Below are positions 25,432 to 32,612 of a stretch of DNA of 32,612 bases, one piece after another (within the stretch, counting starts at the first letter, position 1; each line of letters starts with the position of its first letter). The DNA is from an uncultured Clostridia bacterium (GTDB lineage: Bacteria; Bacillota; Clostridia; Oscillospirales; Oscillospiraceae): contig CAMHMK010000007.1 in assembly GCA_946186225.1 (NCBI GenBank), positions 1 through 32,612 of the forward strand, in the 5' to 3' direction. The notes beneath the pieces are model-generated. The model searched no databases. It had not been told where the DNA came from and was given only the letters and a program-made list of their open reading frames with translations. The position numbers and the translations under genes are program-made.

Positions 25432-25659
25432 CACCAGGGACAAAGGACCGCCCTTCCAAATGCAGCAGCGAACACTGTTCGCCACGTCCGCCTTTGGCGG
25501 ACAAGTTCCTGCAGAAAAAATCCCTGGTGACTGGTCACTCACACGCAAAACCTCCCCCGACAAGGGGAGGGGACCGCGAAGCGGTGGAGGGACAGGCTGC
25601 CGACGAGTGCGTGCTCAATTCCGCCGCAGGACTTGGGGTTGGACTGTTACGAGTGACCA
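25428..25659. repeat. Mosaic of nested inverted repeats, non-coding
   Basis: This is the larger part of the 440-base gene-free gap 25341-25781. CAGTCACCAGGGA (25428-25440) pairs with TCCCTGGTGACTG (25521-25533). Inside are GCGAAC-ACT-GTTCGC and GTCCGCC-TTT-GGCGGAC. Beyond them are CCTCCCC/GGGGAGG (25551-25570) and ACCGC-GAA-GCGGT. TGGTCACTC (25532-25540) pairs with GAGTGACCA (25651-25659). The structure suggests nested insertions of small palindromic elements with the same three-base-loop style as 4-140. The 84-residue ORF at 25460 is judged spurious. Confidence 0.7.
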
Positions 25660-25691
25660 CATGAAAATTGCGAAAAACAGCCAAAAGCGGA

Positions 25692-25720
25692 TTGACTTTT
25701 CCCCGGGTTTTTGATAAAAT
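25692..25720 (+). promoter_or_regulatory. Sigma-A promoter of the P-loop/VOR/CoA-transferase operon
   Basis: TTGACT and TAAAAT are separated by 17 bases. The start near 25727 places two GntR-type sites immediately downstream. The predicted leader is about 55 bases. Confidence 0.85.
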
Positions 25721-25728
25721 AAGAACGA

Positions 25729-25760
25729 TAGTCAGACATCTTGCAAAAGTTGTCTGACAA
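25729..25760. promoter_or_regulatory. Paired GntR/FadR-type operator sites
   Basis: TTGTCTGACAA (25750-25760) is a perfect palindrome and fits the TnGTnnnACnA pattern known for FadR-subfamily GntR regulators. TAGTCAGACAT (25729-25739) fits it except for the last base. Their centres are 21 bp apart, two helical turns, and together they also form an inverted pair GTCAGACA/TGTCTGAC. Position from about +2 to +34 implies repression. The FadR-type GntR gene at 30712-31398 is the natural candidate regulator (inference). Confidence 0.7.
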
Positions 25761-25781
25761 CTGACAGGGAGGTCATCCGAG

Positions 25782-26498
25782 ATGAAAGACTACTGGGTCC
25801 TGATGGGCAGCTTCGGCAGCGGCAAGAGCGAGCTTGCGATCAATATGGCGCTGCAGGCGAGGAAGTCCGGGCCCTGTACCTTGGTCGATCTGGATGTCAT
25901 CAACGCCTATTTTCGCTCCAGCGAGCGTGCCGCGGATCTGGAGGCCGCGGGCGTGGAGCTGATCTCTCCGCCGTTTGCGATGGATAAGATCGAGATCCTG
26001 GCGCTGTCCCCGCGGGTCTACTCCGTGTTCACCCCGGGCGATGGGACCGTGATCTTTGACATCGGCGGCGACGACATCGGCACCGTCGCCCTTGGCCAGT
26101 ACAAGCCCAATTTCGCGAACATCCCGCCGGAGCGTCTTCACGTTCTGTTCATTGTCAACCCCCTTCGACCGATGGCGGCGAACGTGCCCAGCGCCCTGGC
26201 TGTGCTTGGCAATCTGCAGATCGCGGGCCGCATGGAGGTGACCGGCATCGTCAACAACGGCAACCTGGCCGGAATGACCGACTTCAGCCATCTTGTCATG
26301 GGCTACGATCTGGTGAAGGGTCTGTCTGAGCAGACCGGCATCCCGGTCTGGGGCACAGTGGGCACACAGAACGTGCTGGACGAATTCCGGAAGTACGCGC
26401 AGGAACACGATCTGGACGACGCGTATATCGGTCGGTATCAGCCGATCGAGGTGATGATGCACAGAAGCTGGGACAAGTACCTGTCAGAAGGCCTTTAA
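25782..26498 (+). CDS. P-loop NTPase of unknown function, head of VOR operon
   Basis: The 238-residue soluble protein has a Walker A loop at residues 9-16 (GSFGSGKS), followed by LVDLDVINAYFRSSERA and a Walker-B/switch-like VIFDIGGDDIGT. The layout resembles SIMIBI-class ATPases (MinD, ArsA, Nbp35 relatives), but the Walker A lacks the second, deviant lysine of that class. There are no cysteine motifs for metal binding. GGGAGG lies 9 bases before the ATG. It precedes the ferredoxin-like VOR subunit by 34 bases and shares its promoter. A role in assembling, activating or regulating the oxidoreductase is a positional inference; no function should be assigned. Confidence 0.85.
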   Translation: MKDYWVLMGSFGSGKSELAINMALQARKSGPCTLVDLDVINAYFRSSERAADLEAAGVELISPPFAMDKIEILALSPRVYSVFTPGDGTVIFDIGGDDIGTVALGQYKPNFANIPPERLHVLFIVNPLRPMAANVPSALAVLGNLQIAGRMEVTGIVNNGNLAGMTDFSHLVMGYDLVKGLSEQTGIPVWGTVGTQNVLDEFRKYAQEHDLDDAYIGRYQPIEVMMHRSWDKYLSEGL

Positions 26499-26532
26499 AC
26501 CGTATTTCAATTATGGAAAGCGAGGAAATGCC

Positions 26533-26739
26533 ATGATTAAAGTAACCATCCTGGAGAACACCTGCAAGGGCTGCGGACTCTGCGTCCGTGCCTGCCCCAA
26601 GGGTGTGCTGGCAATCTCCACCTCCCACCTGAACGCCAAGGGCTATTATCCGGCCGAGGTCGTCAACGGGGAGGCCTGCATTGCCTGCACGTCCTGCGCC
26701 AAGACCTGCCCGGATGTCGCCATCCGGATCGAGAAGTAA
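26533..26739 (+). CDS. 2-oxoacid:ferredoxin oxidoreductase delta subunit (2[4Fe-4S])
   Basis: The 68-residue protein is a two-cluster ferredoxin subunit. The first motif is C11-C14-C17-C21-P (CKGCGLCVRACP) and the second C49-C52-C55-C59-P (CIACTSCAKTCP). It carries electrons between the TPP-containing catalytic subunits and external ferredoxin. Size and position directly before the alpha subunit match VorD/KorD-type subunits. The ATG is preceded by GAGG with 8-base spacing. vorB starts 13 bases after the stop. Confidence 0.93.
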   Translation: MIKVTILENTCKGCGLCVRACPKGVLAISTSHLNAKGYYPAEVVNGEACIACTSCAKTCPDVAIRIEK

Positions 26740-26752
26740 GGAGGAAGAGAGA

Positions 26753-27820
26753 ATGGCTTTGAAACTGATGAAGGGCTGCGAAGCGATTTCCGAAGCCGCC
26801 ATCCAGGCCGGCTGCCGTTATTTCTTCGGCTACCCGATTACCCCGCAAAACGACGTCCCCGAGTACATGTCCCGCCGTCTGCCTGAGGTCGGCGGCTGCT
26901 TCCTGCAGGCCGAGTCCGAGCTCGCGGCCATCAACATGGTCTACGGCGCGGGCGGCGCCGGCGCCAGAGCGATGACCTCCTCCTCCAGCCCCGGAATCTC
27001 CCTGAAGCAGGAAGGCATCTCCACCATTGCCGCTGCTGAGATCCCCGCTGTCATCGTCAACATGATGCGCGGCGGCCCCGGCCTTGGCAACATCCAGGCC
27101 TCCCAGGGCGACTATTTCCAGGCCGTCAAGGGCGGCGGTCACGGTGACTATCACGCTGTCGTCTACGCTCCCTCCTCCATCCAGGAGACCTGCGACATGA
27201 TGCAGCGCGCCTTCGACACCGCGGATACCTACCGCACCCCGGTCATCATCCTTGCCGACGGTCTGATCGGCCAGATGATGGAGCCCGTGGAGCTCAAGGA
27301 GAACCCCAACCCCACCATGCCCGACAAGCCCTGGGCCGCCACCGGCTACGATCCCAAGGGCACCAAGCCCCGCGCGGTCCTCAACTCCCTGTACATCGAG
27401 ACCGAGGACCTCAACACCCTGATCGACCGTCTGCATGCCCGCTACGAGGTCATCAAGCAGAAGGAAGTCCTGGTTGAGTGCTACAACACCGAGGGCGCCG
27501 AAATCGTTCTTTGCGCCTACGGCACCGTCGCCCGCGTCTGCAAGGCTGCGGTCAACGAGCTCAACGAAAAGGGCATCAAGGTCGGCCTGGTTCGCCCGAT
27601 CACCCTGTGGCCCTTCCCGACCGAAGCGGTCCACGACGCGGTTGCGCAGGATTCCGTCAAGGGCGTCCTGACCGTCGAAATGAGCGACGGCCAGCTCCTC
27701 GAGGACATCCGTCTGGCGGTCAACGGCGTCAAGCCCGTGGAGTTCATGGGCAAGGCCGGCTCCATCATGCCGACCACCGAAGGCATCATCGAGCGCATTA
27801 TGAAAATGAGGGAGGCATAA
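26753..27820 (+). CDS. vorB: 2-oxoacid:ferredoxin oxidoreductase alpha subunit (VorB-type)
   Basis: The 355-residue subunit carries the pyrimidine-binding part of the TPP enzyme. It begins [20 protein letters not shown] and continues [14 protein letters not shown] and [20 protein letters not shown], all typical of VorB/KorA. A later transketolase C-like domain includes [13 protein letters not shown]. It is closest in appearance to proteins annotated as 3-methyl-2-oxobutanoate dehydrogenase subunit VorB, but 2-oxoglutarate or other 2-oxoacids remain possible substrates. The start at 26753 follows GGAGG by 8 bases; the ORF-track start lies inside the ferredoxin gene. The neighbouring branched-chain aminotransferase and CoA-transferase favour branched substrates. 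Confidence 0.93.
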   Translation: MALKLMKGCEAISEAAIQAGCRYFFGYPITPQNDVPEYMSRRLPEVGGCFLQAESELAAINMVYGAGGAGARAMTSSSSPGISLKQEGISTIAAAEIPAVIVNMMRGGPGLGNIQASQGDYFQAVKGGGHGDYHAVVYAPSSIQETCDMMQRAFDTADTYRTPVIILADGLIGQMMEPVELKENPNPTMPDKPWAATGYDPKGTKPRAVLNSLYIETEDLNTLIDRLHARYEVIKQKEVLVECYNTEGAEIVLCAYGTVARVCKAAVNELNEKGIKVGLVRPITLWPFPTEAVHDAVAQDSVKGVLTVEMSDGQLLEDIRLAVNGVKPVEFMGKAGSIMPTTEGIIERIMKMREA

Positions 27821-27824
27821 GAGT

Positions 27825-28559
<735 letters not shown>

Positions 28560-28562
28560 TCC

Positions 28563-29099
28563 ATGATTGAGAAGAATATTTTCGCAGGATTCGGCGGCCA
28601 GGGCGTTCTGCTCATGGGCCAGCTTCTTGCCGCTGCCGCGATGCACGAAGGCAAGCACACCACCTGGGTCCCCTCCTACGGCCCCGAAATGCGCGGCGGC
28701 ACGGCCAACTGCTCCGTCATCCTCTCCGACAAGGAGATCGACAGCCCGATGGTCACCCGTCCCACCGCTCTGATCGTCATGAACCGCCCGTCCCTGGAAA
28801 AGTTTGAGGACACCGTGCTTCCCGGCGGCTCCATCTTCGTCAACAGCTCCATGATCGACGTCAAGGTGCAGCGCACCGACGTCAAGGCCTACTACGTTCC
28901 CTGCAACGAGCTGGCCGCGGAGCTCGGCAACAACAAGGTCGCCAACATGATCATGCTCGGCGCCTACCTGGGCTACTCCAAGTGCGTGGACATCGAAACC
29001 GTCCTCAAGGCCCTGCTGGAGAAGCTCGGCGAGCGCAAGGCCAAGCTGATCCCCCTGAACCGCGAGGCTCTGCTCAAGGGCGCTGCCTGCGTCAAATAA
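28563..29099 (+). CDS. vorC: 2-oxoacid:ferredoxin oxidoreductase gamma subunit
   Basis: The 178-residue gamma subunit has the family start IFAGFGGQGVLLMGQLLAAA (GFGGQG at residues 10-14 region) and SYGPEMRGGTANCSVILSD. It is thought to bind CoA and to help couple the catalytic subunits. AAGGAGG lies 8 bases before the ATG. With the delta, alpha and beta genes it completes a four-gene oxidoreductase in the order delta-alpha-beta-gamma. It is followed by an 83-base gap with a hairpin before the CoA-transferase. Confidence 0.93.
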   Translation: MIEKNIFAGFGGQGVLLMGQLLAAAAMHEGKHTTWVPSYGPEMRGGTANCSVILSDKEIDSPMVTRPTALIVMNRPSLEKFEDTVLPGGSIFVNSSMIDVKVQRTDVKAYYVPCNELAAELGNNKVANMIMLGAYLGYSKCVDIETVLKALLEKLGERKAKLIPLNREALLKGAACVK

Positions 29100-29121
29100 T
29101 CTGCCTTACGGCGCCTAAACG

Positions 29122-29153
29122 TATCGCCGCTTTGCTGCGGCAAAGCGGCGATA
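29122..29153 (+). other. Intra-operon hairpin between vorC and the CoA-transferase
   Basis: ATCGCCGCTTTGC pairs perfectly with GCAAAGCGGCGAT around TGCG; a further A-T pair closes the base. No U-run follows, so it is not a standard terminator. It may act as a processing or stability element, or partly uncouple CoA-transferase expression from vor genes. No promoter is evident in the gap. Confidence 0.7.
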
Positions 29154-29182
29154 TGATTCATCAAACACGGAGGAATACTTCT

Positions 29183-30715
29183 ATGCCTCAATTCATCTCC
29201 CCCGCGCAGGCAGTGGACCTGATTCGCGATGGACAGGAGATCATTTTCAACAACTTCCTCGGCATGTACAATGCCGAGCAGCTTCTGATCGCCCTGGATA
29301 AGCGCTTCGTGGAAACCGGTCATCCGAAGGACCTCACCGTCTACTGCACCGCCGGTCTGGGCGGCTGGACGATCGGCTCCCCCTGCGAGCAGTTCATCGT
29401 CCACGGTGCGGCCAAGACCCTTATCATGTCGCACTACGCCTCCATGCCCGAGACCGCGCAGATGATCCTCGACAACAAGATCGAGGCCTATAACCTGCCC
29501 TTCGGCGCGATGTCGCACTGCGTCCGCGCTGCGGCCAGCGGTCAGGACTACATCATCTCCGACGTGGGCCTGAACCTCTTCGTGGACCCGAAGCACAACG
29601 GCTATCAGCTCAACGAGCGGTCGAAGCAGGAGCTGGTCCAGGAGATCGTCATCGACGGCAAGCGCCGCCTGAAGTACAAGACCCCCAAGCCCGAGGTGGC
29701 TCTGCTCAAGGCCAGCAGCTGCGACGAGTACGGCAACATCTCTTTTGAAAACGAGCCCGTCCTCGGTGACCCGCTCTCCATCGCCCAGGCCACAAAGCGC
29801 CGCGGCGGCATCGTCATCGTCCAGGTCGAGCGCAAGCTGGAACAGCCGCGCCGTCCCCTGGAGGTCATTGTCCCCTCCGTCCTCGTGGACTACATCTGCG
29901 TGACCCCGGAGCAGACCCAGATCCAGGGCATCCCCGGCACCGACGTCCACTACACCGGCGAGATCCCCATGACCGACGAGGAGCTGGAAGCCTACGCCAA
30001 GGATCACGCCTCCAACAAGCCGAAAGACCTGGCCAAGCGCCTGATTGCCCGCCGCGCAGCCCGCGAGCTCCGCGAGGGCGACGTGGTCAACATCGGCGTC
30101 GGCGCGCCCGAGTTCGTAGCTGTGGAAGCGGCCCGCACGGGCATGCTCTCCAAGGTTGCCCTGACCGTGGAGGCCGGCTCCATGAAGGGCCTGCCCGCCG
30201 GCGGTCTGGCCTTCGGCGCTGCCATGGGCGCGCAGAGCATCTGCACCACCGCCGAGCAGTTCGACCTCTATGACGGCGGCGGCCTGTCCATCTGCTTCAT
30301 CGGCGCCCTCGAGGTGGACGCCGAGGGCAACGTCAACGGCCACTACAACCCGAAGAAGCTCTCCGGCATCGGCGGCTTCATCAACATCACCCAGTTCACC
30401 CATAAGGTCGTCTTCTGCACCACCTTCTCCGCGGGCGGCCTGGAGATCGAGCACTCCGACGAGACTGGCCTGAAGATCCTCAGCGAGGGCCGTTTCCCGA
30501 AGTTCACCAAGCACGTCACCGCGCTCAGCTTCTCCGCCGAGAACGCCCACGCCAACGGCCAGGAGGTCGTCTACGTGACCGAGCGCTGCGTCTTCCGTCT
30601 GGGTCAGAACGGCCTGGTCCTCACCGAGGTTGCCAAGGGCGTGGACGTCCAGAAACAAATCCTCGACCTGCTCCCGTTTACCGTGGAAGTGGCCGAGGAT
30701 CTGAAGGAGTTCTAA
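29183..30715 (+). CDS. Acyl-CoA:acetate/3-ketoacid CoA-transferase (family I)
   Basis: The 510-residue enzyme is a single-chain fusion of alpha and beta halves, like propionate CoA-transferase and YdiF. The first half includes GLNLFVDPKHNGYQLNE and LKASSCDEYGNISFE. The second half carries the catalytic glutamate E310 in VNIGVGAPEFVAVEA and the later GGGLSICFIGALEVD. It exchanges CoA between acyl-CoA and a free acid through a glutamyl-CoA intermediate. The start at 29183 follows CGGAGGA by 9 bases; the ORF-track start lies in vorC. Context suggests branched acyl-CoA as donor and acetate as acceptor. Its stop overlaps that of the convergent gntR gene by four bases. Confidence 0.92.
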   Translation: MPQFISPAQAVDLIRDGQEIIFNNFLGMYNAEQLLIALDKRFVETGHPKDLTVYCTAGLGGWTIGSPCEQFIVHGAAKTLIMSHYASMPETAQMILDNKIEAYNLPFGAMSHCVRAAASGQDYIISDVGLNLFVDPKHNGYQLNERSKQELVQEIVIDGKRRLKYKTPKPEVALLKASSCDEYGNISFENEPVLGDPLSIAQATKRRGGIVIVQVERKLEQPRRPLEVIVPSVLVDYICVTPEQTQIQGIPGTDVHYTGEIPMTDEELEAYAKDHASNKPKDLAKRLIARRAARELREGDVVNIGVGAPEFVAVEAARTGMLSKVALTVEAGSMKGLPAGGLAFGAAMGAQSICTTAEQFDLYDGGGLSICFIGALEVDAEGNVNGHYNPKKLSGIGGFINITQFTHKVVFCTTFSAGGLEIEHSDETGLKILSEGRFPKFTKHVTALSFSAENAHANGQEVVYVTERCVFRLGQNGLVLTEVAKGVDVQKQILDLLPFTVEVAEDLKEF

Positions 30716-31398
30716 TCCAGCTCGATGGAGAACTCCCGCATGGTATTGATGATGTGCAGATACATCGCGGCCTTTGCGCCTTCGGCGTTTCGCTCGCGCA
30801 GATACTGCATGATCAGCCGATGATCGTAGATCGTCATCTCTGACACCTGCGGGGACTCATTGGCCAGGATGATGCCGCGGTGGATCGCGCGATTGAAGAT
30901 CGGCAGCAGCGACGTGATGAACGGATTGTGCGTGGCCGAGGCGATCGCGTTGTGAAACTGCTGCTCGCTCTCGTCCCACTGGGGGTCGCGCCGCCGGATC
31001 ATCTGCTCGTCCAGCTGGCCGAAGCGGAGGATCGTTTCGATCTCTTCGTCGGTGGCCCGCAGACAGGCGTACCGCGCGGCCTGGGGCTCAAACATCAGGC
31101 GCATCTCATAGAGGTCCTTGGTGTTGACGTTGGTGTTCTGGATCCTTAAAACGTCGTAGTCGGCGTGAATGCTCTGGCTGCGCGTCACGAAGGTCCCCAC
31201 GCCGCGCCGCACCTCCACCAGTCCTCTGGTGGCCAGGATCCGCAGCGCCTCGCGCAGGGTCGTGCGGCTGATCTCCAGCTCCCCGGCCAGTTCCATCTCG
31301 TTTGGCAGCTTGTCGCCGGGACGGAATCTCCCGTGGGTGATCATCTCCATGATCCGGTCCGCTGCGCGGACGGAAAGGGCGTTGCCCGCATAGGCCAT
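30712..31398 (-). CDS. GntR-family regulator, FadR subfamily (FCD domain)
   Basis: The 228-residue protein has an N-terminal winged helix (about 8-75: GDKLPNEMELAGELEISRTT, LREALRILATRGLVEVRRGV) and an all-helical FCD ligand domain (about 90-225). Metal/ligand-site histidines are seen in EQQFHNAIA, YDHRLIM and MYLHI; the usual aspartate before FH is a glutamate here. The ATG at 31398 has GGGAGG 8 bases upstream, while the track's GTG at 31407 overlaps that site. It converges on the CoA-transferase and is divergent from ilvE. It probably senses a carboxylate such as a branched 2-oxoacid or fatty acid and represses the vor operon (inference). Confidence 0.94.
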   Translation of the reverse strand: MAYAGNALSVRAADRIMEMITHGRFRPGDKLPNEMELAGELEISRTTLREALRILATRGLVEVRRGVGTFVTRSQSIHADYDVLRIQNTNVNTKDLYEMRLMFEPQAARYACLRATDEEIETILRFGQLDEQMIRRRDPQWDESEQQFHNAIASATHNPFITSLLPIFNRAIHRGIILANESPQVSEMTIYDHRLIMQYLRERNAEGAKAAMYLHIINTMREFSIELD

Positions 31399-31421
31399 AT
31401 GTCCCACCTCCCAATACCTGC

Positions 31422-31450
31422 ATTTTATCCCAAATCTGTTCGAAAATCAA
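31422..31450 (-). promoter_or_regulatory. Sigma-A promoter of gntR
   Basis: On the minus strand TTGATT and TAAAAT are separated by 17 bases, giving a short leader of about 15-20 bases. No copy of the TnGTnnnACnA site is seen here, so self-repression is not supported by this region. Confidence 0.8.
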
Positions 31451-31479
31451 CGGAAAAAATACGAAAAGAGGTTACTATC

Positions 31480-32556
31480 GTGAAAGGTCTCACCATTATC
31501 AAAACCGAACACCCCAAGGAAAAGCCCGCCAAGGGCGCGAAGCTCGGCTTCGGCTCGGTCTTCACCGACCACATGATGCTCATGGAATACGACGAGGGCA
31601 AGGGCTGGCATGACGCCCGCATCGTCCCCTTCGGCCCCATTACGCTGAGCCCGGCCTCCACCGTCCTGCACTATGCGCAGGAGACCTTTGAGGGTATGAA
31701 GGCCTACCGTGCCGAGGACGGCCGCGTCCTGCTGTTCCGGCCCGAGGAGAACTTCAAGCGTCTGAACATCTCCAACGAGCGCCTCTGCATCCCCCAGCTG
31801 GACGTGGACTTCTGCGTCGAGAGCCTGAAGGAGCTTGTCAACCTCGATAAGGAGTGGATCCCCGAGGATCCCGCCGCTTCCCTCTACATCCGCCCGATGG
31901 TCATCGGCAACGAGCCGAAGCTGGGCGTCAAGGAAGCCAGCTCCTATATCTACGCCGTTCTGCTCAGCCCCTCCGGCGCCTACTATGAGAGCGGCCTGAA
32001 GCCCGTTCCCATCTACGTCGAGGAAGAGTACGTCCGCGCGGTCCGCGGCGGCACCGGCTTTGCCAAGACCGGCGGCAACTACGCCTCCTCCATGCGCGCC
32101 CAGGAGGTTGCCCACTCCAAGGGTTATTCCCAGGTTCTGTGGCTCGATGGCGTCGAGCGCAAGTACATCGGCGAGGTCGGCGCGATGAACATCTTCTTCG
32201 TCGTGGACGGCGAGGTCCTGACCCCCGAGCTGGACGGCTCCATCCTCTCCGGCATCACCCGCAAGTCCATGATCCAGGTCCTGCGCGACAAGGGCTACAA
32301 GGTCACCGAGCGCCAGATCACCATCCAGGAGATCGCCGACGCCTATGACGCCGGCAAGCTGAACGAAGTCTTCGGCACCGGTACCGCCGCTGTCATCAGC
32401 CCGGTCGGCGAGCTGAAGTGGGGCGACAAGGTCATGAAGATCAACAACGGCGAGATCGGCCCGATCTCCGCCTACGCCTACAAGACCCTCACCGATATCC
32501 AGTGGGGCCGCGTCAAGGATCCGTACGGCTGGTCCGTCGAAATCGGCCATATGTAA
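31480..32556 (+). CDS. ilvE: Branched-chain amino-acid aminotransferase
   Basis: The 358-residue PLP enzyme (fold IV) interconverts valine, leucine and isoleucine with their 2-oxoacids using 2-oxoglutarate/glutamate. Features are VLHYAQETFEGMKAYR, LYIRPMVIG, the PLP lysine K196 in FAKTGGNYASSMRAQ, LWLDGVERKYIGEVGAMNIF and FGTGTAAVISPV. It belongs to the longer eukaryote-like BCAT type. The start is the GTG at 31480, with AAGAGG 8 bases upstream; no ATG is suitable. Only 81 bases separate it from gntR and I see no convincing plus-strand promoter there. It may serve biosynthesis as well as the catabolic vor module. Confidence 0.95.
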   Translation: MKGLTIIKTEHPKEKPAKGAKLGFGSVFTDHMMLMEYDEGKGWHDARIVPFGPITLSPASTVLHYAQETFEGMKAYRAEDGRVLLFRPEENFKRLNISNERLCIPQLDVDFCVESLKELVNLDKEWIPEDPAASLYIRPMVIGNEPKLGVKEASSYIYAVLLSPSGAYYESGLKPVPIYVEEEYVRAVRGGTGFAKTGGNYASSMRAQEVAHSKGYSQVLWLDGVERKYIGEVGAMNIFFVVDGEVLTPELDGSILSGITRKSMIQVLRDKGYKVTERQITIQEIADAYDAGKLNEVFGTGTAAVISPVGELKWGDKVMKINNGEIGPISAYAYKTLTDIQWGRVKDPYGWSVEIGHM

Positions 32557-32571
32557 TTTCATCCCGACCCA

Positions 32572-32612
32572 ACGCAAAGGGGGCTGGCGCCAAGCGCCAG
32601 CCCCCTTTGCGT
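32572..32612 (+). terminator. Probable terminator after ilvE, cut by window edge
   Basis: ACGCAAAGGGGGCTGGCGC pairs perfectly with its 19-base complement around CAA. The stem ends exactly at the end of the window, so the following U-run cannot be checked. Confidence 0.7.

Noticed and set aside
25460-25714. 84-residue ORF in the repeat mosaic
   Set aside because: It runs across palindromic repeats, has no ribosome site and extends into the promoter region; not a credible gene.
28973-30658. 561-residue minus-strand ORF opposite the CoA-transferase
   Set aside because: Shadow ORF; its composition mirrors the CoA-transferase codons and no start signal is present.
31399-31479. Plus-strand promoter for ilvE in the gntR-ilvE gap
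   Set aside because: The best candidate, TGTTCG-17-TACGAA, matches consensus poorly. ilvE must be transcribed, but the sequence alone does not show from where.

Overview
The window is a dense, high-GC stretch of bacterial chromosome. Gene content and style point to an anaerobic Clostridia of the Oscillospirales type: AGGAGG-type ribosome sites, ATGA-coupled genes, folate-dependent TrmFO, a DprA-TopA-TrmFO cluster, class B sortase, a PadR/DUF1700/DUF4097 pair, DUF1846, and ferredoxin-linked 2-oxoacid oxidation. The taxonomic placement is an inference from content; no rRNA is present. I see no prophage, transposase, CRISPR array, tRNA or rRNA. Most genes are conserved housekeeping genes, so the accessory interest lies in regulation, intergenic repeats and the amino-acid catabolic cluster at the right.

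Layout. (1) 1-242: a cluster of short hairpins resembling a non-autonomous repeat element. (2) 243-3721, minus strand: a CDF cation exporter, a Gx-type/HepI-like small membrane transporter and oligoendopeptidase F, probably one operon from a clear sigma-A promoter. (3) 3770-9523, plus strand: SpoU RNA methyltransferase, DprA, TopA and TrmFO, with stop/start overlaps at two of the three junctions, ending at a strong terminator. TopA carries a lysine/alanine-rich tail. (4) 9580-11002, minus: an ECF-type sigma factor and a membrane-anchored probable anti-sigma partner. (5) 11078-15268, plus: Maf, MreC, MreD and a class B PBP, a cell-elongation operon without mreB or rodA. (6) 15273-16817, minus: a DUF1846 protein. 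(7) 16873-23818, plus: MATE exporter, TrkA/TrkH potassium uptake, class B sortase, LCP ligase-like protein and a small membrane protein. (8) 23710-25340, minus: a PadR repressor and its partner with DUF1700 plus SGD-repeat DUF4097, under a promoter that contains a perfect inverted-repeat operator. (9) 25341-25691: a mosaic of repeats. (10) 25692-32612: a probable branched-chain amino-acid oxidation module. It holds a P-loop protein of unknown role, a four-subunit VOR-type 2-oxoacid:ferredoxin oxidoreductase, a family I CoA-transferase, a convergent FadR-type GntR regulator, and a branched-chain aminotransferase.

How the last module may work (inference): the aminotransferase makes branched 2-oxoacids. 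The oxidoreductase turns these into acyl-CoA plus reduced ferredoxin. The CoA-transferase exchanges CoA, for example with acetate, releasing branched-chain fatty acids. Two copies of a TnGTnnnACnA-type GntR site lie just downstream of the operon's -10 box, 21 bp apart, which suggests that the neighbouring GntR protein represses the operon. The P-loop protein at the head of this operon is the least explained gene in the window.
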